64,000 nucleotides of DNA from Halosimplex halophilum (GCF_004698125.1 NZ_ML214297.1:806001-870000), one strand, 5' to 3'. Shown: positions 17,141 to 26,202, numbered from the stretch's first letter. Program-made: numbers and translations. Notes: generated by a model not told the origin, from the letters alone.

Positions 17141-17147
17141 TTTATAC
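17141..17147 (+). promoter_or_regulatory. TATA box of the geranylgeranyl-reductase-type gene
   Basis: 'tttatac', 24-30 nt before the ATG at 17171, a leaderless-type spacing. It decides the start against longer in-frame codons. Confidence 0.6.
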
Positions 17148-17170
17148 TCCGGCGAGGCAGGGGTAGGCGT

Positions 17171-18532
17171 ATGGACCGCGCAGACGTTGCGATCGTCGGC
17201 GGCGGCCCGGCCGGCACCGCGGCGGCGTGGGCGGCCGCCGACGAGGGGGCCGACGCCGTCGTCGTCGAGAAGGGCGTCCCGCGGGCGGACCGCGACCGCC
17301 TCGGCCCCGACTCGACGGACGCCGCCGGGATGCTCGACTACTGGCTGGAGATCATGGACGTTCCGGCCGAGGAGATCCCCGACGACGTGATCCTGAGCGT
17401 CCTCGACGGCGCCGAGTTCATCGGCCCCTCCGAGTCCGTGACGCTGGAATCGACCGGGATCGACGCCTCGTACGACCACTTCGGGTTCGCCTTCCACCGC
17501 GCGAAGTTCGACGACTGGCTGCGCGACCGCGCCGAGGAAGCGGGCGGCCGGTACCGCGTCGGCACGAGCGTCAGCGCCGTCGAGACCGACCTGTCGGGCG
17601 ACCCCCGCCACACCCTTGAACTCGCGGACGGCGAGCAGATCGGGGCCGACTACCTCATCCTCGCGGACGGCCCCCAGCGGACGGTCACGACGGGCGTTCT
17701 CGACCAGTTCCTCCCCGGCGACCGGAGCGTCTCGGAGTACCTCTCGCCGGACCAGGCCAACCACATCGCCTACCAGGAGCACCGACGGATCCCCGAGGAG
17801 CTGTTCGACCCCGCCCACATCAAGTTCTGGTGGGGCGTCATCCCGGGCCACACCGCCTACCCGTGGATCTTCCCGAACGACGACAACGTCGCCCGCGTCG
17901 GCCTGACGATGCCGATCGGGATGGACCTGGACGACGTGGCGGATCCCGAATCGTACGCCCTCCTCGAACCGGACGACGAACAGATTCCTTCGGGCGCGGT
18001 CTACCTCCGGCGGCTACTCGAACGGGAGTATCCGGGCTACGACCTCGACGACTTCCCGCTGGTCGAAGACAGGGGCAAACAGCGCGGCACCGAGGCCTAC
18101 CCCATCTCCTCGACGCGGCCGATCGACTCGCCCACGAGCGCGGGCATCGCGGTCGTCGGCGGCGCGATGGGCACCACGTCGGCGTTCCACGAGGGCGGCG
18201 ACCACGTGGCCGTCCGCACGGGCAAGATCGCCGGCGAACTCGCCGCCAACGACCAGCTGTTGCGGTACAACGGCCGCTGGAAGCAGGCGATCGGCGAGGA
18301 GGTCCTCCGGAACGTCACCTTCGCCGAGGTCGTCCGCGGCTGGGAGCCGGCCGACTGGGACCGCGTCTTCGCCGCGACCCGGGCGATGAAAAACCGGGGC
18401 GGCTACGACTGGGCCGGCGCGCTGAAGTCGGGGACGACGGCGCTGAAGCTCGTCGCCGACTACAGGTGGACCAAGCGCGGCTTCGGCAACGGGAAGTACG
18501 TGCAGTTGCGACAGGACGAGTACGAAGTGTAG
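17171..18532 (+). CDS. FAD-dependent oxidoreductase, geranylgeranyl reductase family
   Basis: A 453-residue flavoprotein. The N-terminal dinucleotide fold reads VAIVGGGPAGTAAAWAAA with the acidic strand end VVVEKG. The conserved C-terminal FAD motif appears as GIAVVGGAMGTTSAFHEGG near 325. Architecture and size fit digeranylgeranylglycerophospholipid reductases, which saturate archaeal lipid side chains, and FixC-like electron-transfer flavoproteins. Choosing between these needs comparison with characterised members. It has its own TATA box and lies back to back with an acyl-CoA thioesterase. Confidence 0.82.
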   Translation: MDRADVAIVGGGPAGTAAAWAAADEGADAVVVEKGVPRADRDRLGPDSTDAAGMLDYWLEIMDVPAEEIPDDVILSVLDGAEFIGPSESVTLESTGIDASYDHFGFAFHRAKFDDWLRDRAEEAGGRYRVGTSVSAVETDLSGDPRHTLELADGEQIGADYLILADGPQRTVTTGVLDQFLPGDRSVSEYLSPDQANHIAYQEHRRIPEELFDPAHIKFWWGVIPGHTAYPWIFPNDDNVARVGLTMPIGMDLDDVADPESYALLEPDDEQIPSGAVYLRRLLEREYPGYDLDDFPLVEDRGKQRGTEAYPISSTRPIDSPTSAGIAVVGGAMGTTSAFHEGGDHVAVRTGKIAGELAANDQLLRYNGRWKQAIGEEVLRNVTFAEVVRGWEPADWDRVFAATRAMKNRGGYDWAGALKSGTTALKLVADYRWTKRGFGNGKYVQLRQDEYEV

Positions 18533-18560
18533 GCTCGCGGTCGGACCGTTCTCGGCGAGT

Positions 18561-18920
18561 TTAGCAGGGTACGACCTCGTCACCGCTCACCCGCGTCTCG
18601 CTCTCGGCGGTGACGCGGTAGACGGCCTCCGAGGCGCCGTCGACCTCGTCGCTCTCGGTCCCGTACGAATACGGATGCTTGACTTCCACGTAGACCTCGT
18701 GGGCAGTCTGGTTGACGACCGAACTCTCCTCCTCGACGACCGGACTGTAGACCTCCCAGCTCTCGACGCAGGGGGCGTTCTCGAATCCCGCTGAGAGATA
18801 CGCTTCCTCGGCGTCGAGAGCTCTTCGCTCCGCGTCGATACCGAACGGATAGGCGGCGACGAGCGCAGAGAGGAGCAGGCAGACGCACAGCAGCGTCGTC
18901 GTTCGATCCGGCGGGGTCAC
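18561..18920 (-). CDS. Small membrane-anchored or secreted hypothetical protein
   Basis: A 119-residue protein with one N-terminal hydrophobic segment (TTTLLCVCLLLSALVAAYPF, about 7-26) acting as signal or anchor, then an exported domain of about 90 residues with two Cys (NAPCVESW and the C-terminal VVPC) that could form a disulfide. Translation starts with GTG overlapping the TGA of the FAH gene (GTGA), so the two are an operon and probably coupled. The longer open frame upstream is a shadow of the FAH gene. Function unknown. Confidence 0.7.
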   Translation of the reverse strand: MTPPDRTTTLLCVCLLLSALVAAYPFGIDAERRALDAEEAYLSAGFENAPCVESWEVYSPVVEEESSVVNQTAHEVYVEVKHPYSYGTESDEVDGASEAVYRVTAESETRVSGDEVVPC

Positions 18921-19696
18921 GCGTCCGGGAACCGCACGGAGTGTCGCAGCGTCCCCACGTCGTCGATCTCGATCTCGACTTCGTCGCCGTCGGAGAGGGG
19001 GCCGACGCCCTCGGGGGTGCCGGTGGCGATCACGTCGCCCGGTTCGAGAGTCATGTAGGTCGTGATCTCCTCGATGAGCTCGGGGATGGAGAAGATCATC
19101 TTGTCGATCGATTCGGACTGGCGGACCTCGCCGTTGACGCGGGCCTCGACGGTGGCGTCGTCGGCGAGGTGTTCGGGCGTGGCGATGACCGGGCCCATCG
19201 GGGCGGCGCCGTCGAAGGCCTTGCCGCGGACCCAGTTCTGCTCGCGGTCCTGGTCGTCGCGATTCGAGAGGTCGTTGAACGGCGTGTAGCCGGCGATCAC
19301 GTCCTCGGCGTTGACGGCGTCGACGTTGCGACAGCGCTCGCCGATGACGACGCCGAGTTCCGCCTCGTGTTCGATCCGCTCCTTGCCGGCGGGGAGCGTG
19401 ACGGTGCTGTTGTGGGTGGCGACGGTGTTGGGCGTCTTGAGAAAGAGCAGCGGGCGGTCGGGGATCTCCTCGTCGCGCTCGTCGGCGTGGTCGGCGTAGT
19501 TGCGGCCGACGCAGACGATCTTGGTCGGTTCGCAGGGGGCGAGCACGTCCACCTCTTCGGGGTCGAACGTCTCGTCGCCGAAGGCGATGCGCCCGTACGG
19601 GCCCGCGGCGGCGGTGACCACCTCCTCCCCGTCCCTGACGGTCCACCGACCGCCGCGGACGTTGCCGGCAGAATCGCGAAAGCGGACGCGTCTCAT
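18917..19696 (-). CDS. Fumarylacetoacetate hydrolase family protein
   Basis: A 259-residue FAH-fold enzyme. The family core is visible: KIVCVGRNYADHADE near 58-72, the metal-binding acidic residues in RIEHEAELGVVIGE (E..E), and the terminal loop PGDVIATGTPEGVGPLSDGD. Members cleave carbon-carbon bonds in acylpyruvates or decarboxylate oxaloacetate; 2-hydroxyhepta-2,4-diene-1,7-dioate isomerase-type activity is another option. A paralogue is at 25432-26151. First gene of a two-gene unit with a membrane protein. Confidence 0.88.
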   Translation of the reverse strand: MRRVRFRDSAGNVRGGRWTVRDGEEVVTAAAGPYGRIAFGDETFDPEEVDVLAPCEPTKIVCVGRNYADHADERDEEIPDRPLLFLKTPNTVATHNSTVTLPAGKERIEHEAELGVVIGERCRNVDAVNAEDVIAGYTPFNDLSNRDDQDREQNWVRGKAFDGAAPMGPVIATPEHLADDATVEARVNGEVRQSESIDKMIFSIPELIEEITTYMTLEPGDVIATGTPEGVGPLSDGDEVEIEIDDVGTLRHSVRFPDA

Positions 19697-19813
19697 GGTC
19701 CGGATATCTGCGGGCGGACTGATAAGCGTTTTCAGAATGGGATGTGTTGGCACGGCCCGGTCGCGAGTGGCCGTTCCGAACGGCTTTTGAGACGGGCCAC
19801 AGTAGCCGGGCGC

Positions 19814-20653
19814 ATGAACCTGCTCGTGGTCGGCGCCGGCGAGATGGGGCGGTGGTTCGCCCGGACGGTCGCCGCCGGGACCCCCGACCCGCCGGCGGTC
19901 GCGTTCACCGACACCGACCCGAGCGCCGCCCGCGAGGCCGCCGACGCCCTCGACGAGTCGGGCGACGGGGTGTCCGCCCGGGCCGTCCCGACGGACACCG
20001 ACGAGGCGTTCGACGTGGTCTGTTTCGCGGTGCCGATCCCGGCGCTCGACGCCGTCGTCCCGGGGTACGCCGACCGGGCCGACCGGGCGCTGGTCGACGT
20101 GGCCGGCGTGATGGGCCCCGCCGTCGACGCGATGGCGGCGGCCGGCCCGGACCTCGAACGGGTGAGCTTCCACCCGCTGTTCGCCGCGGCCAGGGCGCCC
20201 GGCAACGTCGCCGTCGTCGCCGACGCGCCCGGCCCCGTGACCGACGAGATCCGCGCGGCGCTGGCCGACGCCGGCAACCACTGTTTCGAGACCACCGCCC
20301 GGGAGCACGACCGGGCGATGGAGACCGTTCAGGCGCGCGCCCACGCGGCGGTCCTCGCCTTCGGCCTCGCCGCCGAACCCGTGGCCGACGAGTTCGAGAC
20401 CCCGGTCTCCGAGGCGCTGTTCGACGTGCTCGGGACCGTCACCGGCAACGACCCCGGCGTCTACGCCGACATCCAGGAGGCCTTCGACGGCGCGGAGAGC
20501 GTCGCCGACGCCGCCCGGGAGGTGGCCGAGGCCGACCGGGAGACGTTCGAGGAACTGTACCGCGACGCGGGGACGGCACTGCCGCCGAGCGCGGGCGAGG
20601 GCGGGAGCGCAGACGGGGACAGAAGCGATGGCGCGGACGGGGAGAGATTATGA
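19814..20653 (+). CDS. tyrA: Prephenate dehydrogenase (TyrA)
   Basis: A 279-residue NAD(P)-dependent dehydrogenase converting prephenate to 4-hydroxyphenylpyruvate in tyrosine synthesis. The Rossmann motif is LVVGAGEMGRWFARTV (4-19). The segment VCFAVPIPALDAVVPGYA, then DVAGVMGP and SFHPLFAAAR are the TyrA substrate-site regions (the His in SFHP). The C-terminal helical dimerisation domain follows, with an acidic low-complexity tail. The stop overlaps the start of the next gene (ATGA). Arogenate as substrate cannot be excluded. Confidence 0.88.
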   Translation: MNLLVVGAGEMGRWFARTVAAGTPDPPAVAFTDTDPSAAREAADALDESGDGVSARAVPTDTDEAFDVVCFAVPIPALDAVVPGYADRADRALVDVAGVMGPAVDAMAAAGPDLERVSFHPLFAAARAPGNVAVVADAPGPVTDEIRAALADAGNHCFETTAREHDRAMETVQARAHAAVLAFGLAAEPVADEFETPVSEALFDVLGTVTGNDPGVYADIQEAFDGAESVADAAREVAEADRETFEELYRDAGTALPPSAGEGGSADGDRSDGADGERL

Positions 20654-22140
20654 ACGCGGACCAGCGCGAACAGGTCCGCTCGAACGCGAAGTACCTCCGG
20701 CAGGTCAGGCCGGTCGACCCGGAGGAGATCTACGAGTACGTCGACGGCCAGCCTCACCCGGCCGCCGTCGCGCAGGTGCTCCGCGAGTCCGCGGTCGACC
20801 TGGGACTCGTCGAGCGCGAGGACGGCACTTTCGAACCCGTCGAGGCGGAACCGCTGTCCGTCTCGTTCCACGGCGTCGAGGCGTTCCCGGTCGAGTACGG
20901 GCGCGTGCTGGAGGACCGGCTCGTGGCCGAGTACGGCCCGGGGTGGCCCGACGGCGACTCGGGCGACCGCCTGCGCGAGCGGATCCGCTCGTTCAAGGAC
21001 GACTACTACAACCAGCGCGCCGTCGAGTACGACGCCGAGACGGCGCTGGCGTACGCGCTCTATCACCTCCCCGACTACTACGCCGTCGCCCAGTACGTCC
21101 TCGCGGACCTCGCCCGCGAGGGACTGGTCCCGAAGCGCCTCCGCGTCCTCGACGTGGGCGCCGGCGTCGGCGGGCCGGCGCTCGGCCTGCACGACCTCGT
21201 GCCGGACGACGCGCTCGTCGACTACCACGCCGTCGAACCGAGCGACGCCGCCGACGTGCTGGCGGCGCTGCTCGACGAGACCGGCCGGAACTTCCACCAC
21301 ACGGTTCACCGCGAGACGGCCGAGGCGTTCGAGCCCGACGGGGTCGCCGGCGTAACCGACTCGGACAGCTCTGGCGACGGCGACTCCGACGACGGCGACG
21401 CCGGCTTCGACCTGATCCTCTTCTCGAACGTACTCAGCGAACTGGACGACCCCGAAGCGGTCGTCCGCCGCTACGCCGACGCGCTCGCCGACGGCGGGAC
21501 CATCGTCGGGCTGGCGCCGGCGGACCGCAACACGGCCATCGGCCTCCGGGAGGTCGAGCGGGCCGTCGCCGACCGCGGGCCGCTCACCGTCTACGGGCCC
21601 GATGTCCGGCTCTGGCCGGGCGAGACCCCCGACGACGACTGCTGGTCGTTCGAGGTGCAGCCCGACATCGAGGTGCCCGTCTTCCAGCGCCGACTCGACG
21701 ACGGCGCCCCCGGCGAGTCCGGGCTCGACGGCCCCGAACGTCGGGACGGCGAGTTCGAGAACGCCGACGTGCAGTACGCCTACACCTACCTCCGGACGGA
21801 CGGTCGGCGGCGCGTCGACTTCACGCCGGACGACGCCCGGGTCGCCAGGCTGGCCGACACCGACGACCTGATCACCGAGCGGGCGAACGTCTACTTCGCG
21901 AAGCTCAGCCGGGACCTCTCCGACGACGGCCATCCCCTCTTCCGCGTCGGCGATGGCAGCCAGCAGGTCGACCACTTCGCCGTGCTCACCGACGAGTCGA
22001 CGCTCAACCGGGACCTCCTGACCGCCGAGTACGGCGACGTGCTCTCCGTCGAGAACGCCCTCGTCCTCTGGAACGACGACGAGGACGCCGTCAACCTCGT
22101 GATCGACGGCGAGACGGTCGTCGACCGGATCCCCGTCTGA
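20650..22140 (+). CDS. Rsm22-like class I SAM-dependent methyltransferase
   Basis: A 496-residue protein whose central part (about 115-330) is a Rossmann-type methyltransferase: motif I VLDVGAGVGGPALGL near 165-180, and the LILFSNVLSEL strand near 252-262. An N-terminal helical region with KDDYYNQRAVEYDAETALAYALYHLP precedes it, a layout resembling Rsm22/Mtt-type ribosomal small-subunit methyltransferases. The C-terminal 130 residues are beta-rich and contain VQYAYTYLRTDGRR. A variable acidic loop (SDSSGDGDSDDGD) interrupts the fold. Substrate is probably rRNA, by inference. Translation is coupled to tyrA. Confidence 0.75.
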   Translation: MNADQREQVRSNAKYLRQVRPVDPEEIYEYVDGQPHPAAVAQVLRESAVDLGLVEREDGTFEPVEAEPLSVSFHGVEAFPVEYGRVLEDRLVAEYGPGWPDGDSGDRLRERIRSFKDDYYNQRAVEYDAETALAYALYHLPDYYAVAQYVLADLAREGLVPKRLRVLDVGAGVGGPALGLHDLVPDDALVDYHAVEPSDAADVLAALLDETGRNFHHTVHRETAEAFEPDGVAGVTDSDSSGDGDSDDGDAGFDLILFSNVLSELDDPEAVVRRYADALADGGTIVGLAPADRNTAIGLREVERAVADRGPLTVYGPDVRLWPGETPDDDCWSFEVQPDIEVPVFQRRLDDGAPGESGLDGPERRDGEFENADVQYAYTYLRTDGRRRVDFTPDDARVARLADTDDLITERANVYFAKLSRDLSDDGHPLFRVGDGSQQVDHFAVLTDESTLNRDLLTAEYGDVLSVENALVLWNDDEDAVNLVIDGETVVDRIPV

Positions 22141-22227
22141 GGCCGCCGGTGGGTCGGCGCCCGTGTCGACTCCGGGCGACGGGAGTGTTCTGCGAGGTGG
22201 GGGAAATCAGCGGTGCGGTCGGCGTGC

Positions 22228-22255
22228 GCTGTCGCGAGTCCCGTCTCGCGACAGC
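22228..22255. repeat. Perfect 11-bp hairpin downstream of the methyltransferase gene
   Basis: 22228-22238 and 22245-22255 are exact inverted repeats with a 6-nt loop. A second weaker hairpin (22274-22279 with 22288-22293) follows. It starts 88 nt after the stop at 22140, so it may shape or protect the 3' end of the tyrA transcript; there is no T-run. Confidence 0.5.
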
Positions 22256-22530
22256 ATCGCGCGAGGTCTTCGCGAGCCTGCGAGCGAAGGCTCGTCAGCG
22301 CGTGCTCTGACGGTGGATGAGCATCGCGGCCTGCGAGAAGCGCAATCGGCTGGGGAGGTTCGTGGCCGTCTGCGGTGCTGTGCGGTCGCTGTGCGGTTGC
22401 GGTGTCGTGCGGTCGAGGTGCTGTGCCTGGTGGACTGAACGGGCGAGGCGCGCTCGCGTTTATGCAGTCGCCTGAGCGACCCCTACCCGAAGCGGCCGCA
22501 GGCCGCGAGGGTATGTCGCTCAGCGACCGC
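22256..22530. other. Gene-free stretch rich in short repeats
   Basis: Apart from the small hairpin at 22274-22293, this holds repeats of 'gtgctgtgcggt' and 'gcgagcg' type. No frame has convincing codon use, so I see no gene here. Confidence 0.4.
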
Positions 22531-22650
22531 GAGCGCGCCGAGGGCTTTCAGCGCTTGCTGTCGACTGCGATCGAGTCGAGTGCGGTAGCGACTCCAGCTA
22601 GCGAGCGCGTCGAGGGCTTTCGTCGCTTGCTGTCGAGTGCGGTCGAGTCG
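22531..22650. repeat. Two-copy 72-bp imperfect tandem repeat
   Basis: The unit starting 'gagcgcgccgagggctttc' at 22531 recurs at 22603 as 'gagcgcgtcgagggctttc'. The copies stay similar through 'gcttgctgtcga' and 'gatcgagtcga'/'ggtcgagtcga'. The period is a multiple of three, so chance open frames run through it, but base use is unlike genes. It lies just upstream of the promoter of the gene at 22752. Confidence 0.6.
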
Positions 22651-22751
22651 ACGAGGTCCCGAACAGCACCGTCGGTTCGATGGTCAATACATTTACCAGC
22701 GGAGCCCGAATCGGGGGTAGAGTGGTCGCGACCGATGGAGTGGATGGGACG

Positions 22752-23099
22752 GTGACGCGCTACGAGACCCACGTCGAGGAGGGGACCGTCTACGTCGGCG
22801 CGCCCGACGGGCCGCTGGAGATCGGCCCGCTCGACGCGGTGATCGACGCCGTGGGCGGCCCGTCGTGGACGATCAGCTACTCCCCCGCCGAGCGCGAGCG
22901 CCACCCCGAGATGGACACCTCCGACGCCGGGCTGACGGTCGACGTGGTCGACATGATGCACACCATGACCTTCGGCGAGCGGTTCGTCGAGACGATGGCC
23001 GCCCACCCCGTGGAGACCCCCGAGAACGACGAGCTGTCCCCGCGGATGGGGCTGTTCGTCGGCAAACTCCTCGAAAATCTGGAGAACGGCGTCGACTGA
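22752..23099 (+). CDS. Conserved haloarchaeal hypothetical protein
   Basis: A 115-residue soluble acidic protein with an N-terminal beta-rich half (YETHVEEGTVYVGAPDG) and a C-terminal helical half (MMHTMTFGERFVETMAAHP). No catalytic motif recognised. I start at GTG 22752: codon third positions are only about half G/C before it and nearly all G/C after it, and a TATA-like 'atacattta' at 22685-22693 would put the transcript start near 22716. An in-frame ATG at 22680 and GTGs at 22722 and 22740 are alternatives. Confidence 0.65.
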   Translation: MTRYETHVEEGTVYVGAPDGPLEIGPLDAVIDAVGGPSWTISYSPAERERHPEMDTSDAGLTVDVVDMMHTMTFGERFVETMAAHPVETPENDELSPRMGLFVGKLLENLENGVD

Positions 23100-23178
23100 C
23101 GAGCTGGACGGGCCAGCGTCGACCGGCCGGCGAGTGTCGGCCACGGTCCTTTCCGCCCGAATCGACTACCCCCGTTCG

Positions 23179-23976
23179 ATGGACCACTTCGAGCGGAGCG
23201 GCCCCGTCCGCGCCCCGGGTACCGCCGCGCTCGCCGGTCGGACCGTCGCCGTCGCGGTCGTCGTCCTCCTGGGCGTCGCAGCCGCGGTCGGCCTGGGAGT
23301 GGTCGCGCTCGGCGGGGAACCGGGCGCCGCGGTCGAGGCGCCGAACGCCACCGCGTCACCGACCGACGACCGGCCCGCGGACGCGCCCGCGACCGGGTCG
23401 GACGGGACGGTCGTCGGCGGTGCCGAGCCGGTCGCGCTGACCGACGACGCGGGGTCGTCCCCCGCCGACAGCCCCGACTCGGACGCGTCCGGCGAGATCA
23501 ACACGACGCTGATCGAGCGGGCGATCCACGACCGGGTCAACGAGATCCGCCGCGATCGGGACCTCCCGGCGCTGGCCTACGACGCGGAGCTGGCCGAGAT
23601 CGCCACCTACTACAGCCGCCGGATGGCGACCGAGGAGTTCTTCGCCCACACCGGCCCCGACGGGCAGACGCTGCTCGACCGCTACGACCGGTTCGGCTAC
23701 GACTGCCGGGTCGACACCGGGGGCCAGCGGTACGTGACCGGCGGCGAGAACCTCGCGTACACCTACGCGTACACGCCCGTCGAGACCGAGGACGGCGTCG
23801 TGAGCTACGACGGCAACGAGACGCGGATCGCCCGCGGTATCGTCGAGGGGTGGATGAACTCCCCCGGGCACCGCGAGAACCTCCTGCGGCCCTACTGGAA
23901 CCGGGAGGGCGTCGGCGTCGTCCTCGACCCCGAGAACGGCAAGACGCAGGTGGTCGCCACGCAGAACTTCTGTTGA
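23179..23976 (+). CDS. Secreted or membrane-anchored CAP (SCP/PR1-like) domain protein
   Basis: A 265-residue protein. A hydrophobic segment (about 20-46, Val/Ala/Leu-rich) anchors or exports it. A low-complexity Asp/Ser/Thr/Pro linker (about 55-110) leads to a CAP domain (about 115-265). CAP signatures: HDRVNEIRRDRDLPAL, the FFAHTGPDGQ histidine, GENLAYTYAY, GWMNSPGHRENLL with the second histidine, and GVGVV strand. The role of CAP proteins in haloarchaea is unclear; extracellular protease-like or lipid-binding functions are proposed for the family. Confidence 0.88.
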   Translation: MDHFERSGPVRAPGTAALAGRTVAVAVVVLLGVAAAVGLGVVALGGEPGAAVEAPNATASPTDDRPADAPATGSDGTVVGGAEPVALTDDAGSSPADSPDSDASGEINTTLIERAIHDRVNEIRRDRDLPALAYDAELAEIATYYSRRMATEEFFAHTGPDGQTLLDRYDRFGYDCRVDTGGQRYVTGGENLAYTYAYTPVETEDGVVSYDGNETRIARGIVEGWMNSPGHRENLLRPYWNREGVGVVLDPENGKTQVVATQNFC

Positions 23977-24011
23977 CGGGCGAGGGGCCGTCGGCCCGAG
24001 CGACCGGCCGG

Positions 24012-25325
24012 TCAGTCGGCTCGGTGGGCCAGCACGAGCCCGATCAGCGACCCGACGGCGGCGATGCCGGCCAGCGTGAGGAACAAGACGGTCGCGTCCG
24101 CGACGGCGAGGATGCCGCCGGCGATGGTGCCGCCGAGGGCGCCGACGCCGAACACGCCGAGGTAGGTGAACCCGTAGGAGAGCCCGCGGGTCCCAGACGG
24201 CGTGTACTCGGCGACGGTCGCCTGGTACATCGGCTGGACGACGAACAGGAAGGCACCGAGCAGCGCGCCCAGCACCATCAGCGGGCCGAGTCCCGCCTCG
24301 GAGACCGGGACGAACAGGACCGCCAGGACCGCGAGCACGCCGAACGACCCCGCGAGCCCGTACTCGACGGGGATCCGGTCCGTGAGCTTCCCGCCGGCGT
24401 ACTGGCCGACGACACCGACGAGGAGGAGCCCGGAGTAGAAGTACCGCTGGGGCTCGATCCGCCGGCCCGCGCCCGACTCGACGCCGAGGGCGGACCTGAC
24501 GGACTCGGGGACGAGCGCGTCAGCCGGGATCGGGTCGAAGCCCGGCAGGCCCCGGAGCAGTTCCGGCAGGAAGGTGAGGACGCCGCGGTAGTACAGCCCC
24601 GAGCACATCACGACGACGAACACGAGGACGAACCCGCCGGCGAGCAGGCGGCGCGACTCCGCGAGGAACTCGCCGAGGTCGTCGACGCCGCTGGTGGCCT
24701 TGGATCCGCCGTCCGCGGCGGCCTCGCTCTCCGCGACGGCGGCGGTCTCGTCGAAGTCCGCGCGGGCGGCGTAGGCGGCGGCGAGGACGGCCGGTGCCCC
24801 GAGGACGAGCGCGACGGTGCGCCACTCGACGAACAGCAGCATGACCGTGGCGGCCAGCGGGCCGAGCCCGATGCCGAGGTTACCGGCGATACCGTGGTAC
24901 GCGAGACCGGTACCGCGCTCCTCGACGCCCTTGCTGATGAGCGAGAGGCCCGCGGGGTGGTAGACGCTGGCCGCGATCCCCCACAGCACCAGCGCCGCGG
25001 CGACGACGAGCATGTTCGGTGCGAGGCCGAGCAGGACGTACGAGAGGCCCATCCCGAGCAGGCAGGCGCTGATGAGCCGCCGCGAGCCCACGCGGTCGAC
25101 GAGGACCCCGCCGGGGAGCGCGCCGAGACCGAACAGGCCGTAGCCCAGCGTGACGACCACGCCGACGGTCGCCGTCGTCACGTCGACGCTCGCGACGCCG
25201 AGCGGGATCGCGTCGAACTCGGTCAGCCAGACGACGACGAACAGCGGGACCGTCATCTCGTAGGTGTGGACCGCGCCGTGGGCCAGCGACGCGAGCGCCG
25301 TGATCGCCCTGTCGTTGCTGTTCAC
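24012..25325 (-). CDS. MFS transporter
   Basis: A 437-residue major facilitator with about 12 hydrophobic segments in two halves. The loop between helices 2 and 3 reads GGVLVDRVGSRR, the MFS signature G-x-x-x-D-R-x-G-x-R-R. An acidic and charged cytoplasmic loop near 200-225 (ADFDETAAVAESEAAADGG) separates the halves. Two consecutive segments around 275-320 hold an extra-long loop. Substrate unknown; FsrR/fosmidomycin-type efflux is one possibility. A minus-strand TATA 'gataaag' precedes it by about 26-32 nt. Confidence 0.88.
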   Translation of the reverse strand: MNSNDRAITALASLAHGAVHTYEMTVPLFVVVWLTEFDAIPLGVASVDVTTATVGVVVTLGYGLFGLGALPGGVLVDRVGSRRLISACLLGMGLSYVLLGLAPNMLVVAAALVLWGIAASVYHPAGLSLISKGVEERGTGLAYHGIAGNLGIGLGPLAATVMLLFVEWRTVALVLGAPAVLAAAYAARADFDETAAVAESEAAADGGSKATSGVDDLGEFLAESRRLLAGGFVLVFVVVMCSGLYYRGVLTFLPELLRGLPGFDPIPADALVPESVRSALGVESGAGRRIEPQRYFYSGLLLVGVVGQYAGGKLTDRIPVEYGLAGSFGVLAVLAVLFVPVSEAGLGPLMVLGALLGAFLFVVQPMYQATVAEYTPSGTRGLSYGFTYLGVFGVGALGGTIAGGILAVADATVLFLTLAGIAAVGSLIGLVLAHRAD

Positions 25326-25350
25326 TGGCCGTCCGTACCCCGTCGAACGC

Positions 25351-25357
25351 CTTTATC
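25351..25357 (-). promoter_or_regulatory. TATA box of the MFS transporter gene
   Basis: 'gataaag' on the minus strand, 26-32 nt before the ATG at 25325. Confidence 0.5.
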
Positions 25358-25431
25358 CCGACGGTCGCGGAAGGCGGTCCTGACCGGGCCGGTGTCCATG
25401 CTGGACAGTCTCGCGCACCACCGCCCGCCGG

Positions 25432-26151
25432 TCACTCCGCCTCGACGACCTCGTTCCGCAGCGTCCCGACGCCCTCGTAGGTGATCTCGACGGTCTCGCC
25501 CGGTTCGACCGTTCCCGGGTTCGCCGGGCTCCCGAACGCGACGCAGTCCCCGGGCCGGAACGTGAACCGCCGCGAGAGGTAGGAGACGACCTCGTAGGGG
25601 TCGAACAGCATCAGCTCGGTGCTGGCGTCCTGCCGGACCTCGCCGCCCACGGTTGTCTCGATGTCCAGGCCGGTCGGGTCCACGTCCGTCTCGATCCACG
25701 GCCCCAGCGGCGCCGAGGTGTCGAACGCCTTCCGGGCGGTGCGACCCTGCTGGTCGAGCGCGTCCACGTCGTCGAGGATCGTGTACCCGCGGACGACCTC
25801 GGGCACTTCCTCGGGGCTCACGTCACGGCACCGCTCGTCGATGACGGCGACGAGTTCGCCGGCGTAGGTGAGTTCGTCGGTCCACTCGGGGTAGTAGACG
25901 GGGTCGTCGGGCCCCACGAGCGAAGCGGGGGGTTTGATGAAGAAGTCCGGTTCCTCGGGGCGCTCGTAGTCCATCTGGTCGAGCGTCTCGGCGTAGTTGC
26001 GGCCGACGCAGTACAGCGCCGACGGCGAACACGGGTAGGTCAACTCGCCGTCGCGGCCGACGACGTACTCGCCGTCCTCGGCGACGACGGTCCCGTCCTC
26101 GTAGCGCCCGCTGACGACGCCCTCCGGGGTCTGCAGTCGTGCCAGTCGCAT
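25432..26151 (-). CDS. Fumarylacetoacetate hydrolase family protein (second copy)
   Basis: A 239-residue FAH-fold protein, shorter than the one at 18917-19696 and clearly divergent from it. It keeps LYCVGRNYAETLDQ, ELTYAGELVAVIDE with acidic residues, and FRPGDCVAFGSPANPGTVEPG. The usual first metal-site pattern HEAELG is replaced by TYAGELV, so one ligand (Glu) may be missing and activity may differ. It is transcribed alone, downstream of dinB and upstream of the MFS gene. Confidence 0.85.
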   Translation of the reverse strand: MRLARLQTPEGVVSGRYEDGTVVAEDGEYVVGRDGELTYPCSPSALYCVGRNYAETLDQMDYERPEEPDFFIKPPASLVGPDDPVYYPEWTDELTYAGELVAVIDERCRDVSPEEVPEVVRGYTILDDVDALDQQGRTARKAFDTSAPLGPWIETDVDPTGLDIETTVGGEVRQDASTELMLFDPYEVVSYLSRRFTFRPGDCVAFGSPANPGTVEPGETVEITYEGVGTLRNEVVEAE

Positions 26152-26202
26152 GGCTCGCCCGTTGGACGCTCTCCGATAACAATCCCCGGTATCGGCCCCG
26201 CG

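Noticed and set aside
22375-22755. 126-codon open frame on + with a 24-residue repeat
   Set aside because: The repeat is a DNA-level 72-bp duplication; codon third positions are not GC-biased as in real genes, and it overlaps the next gene's promoter.
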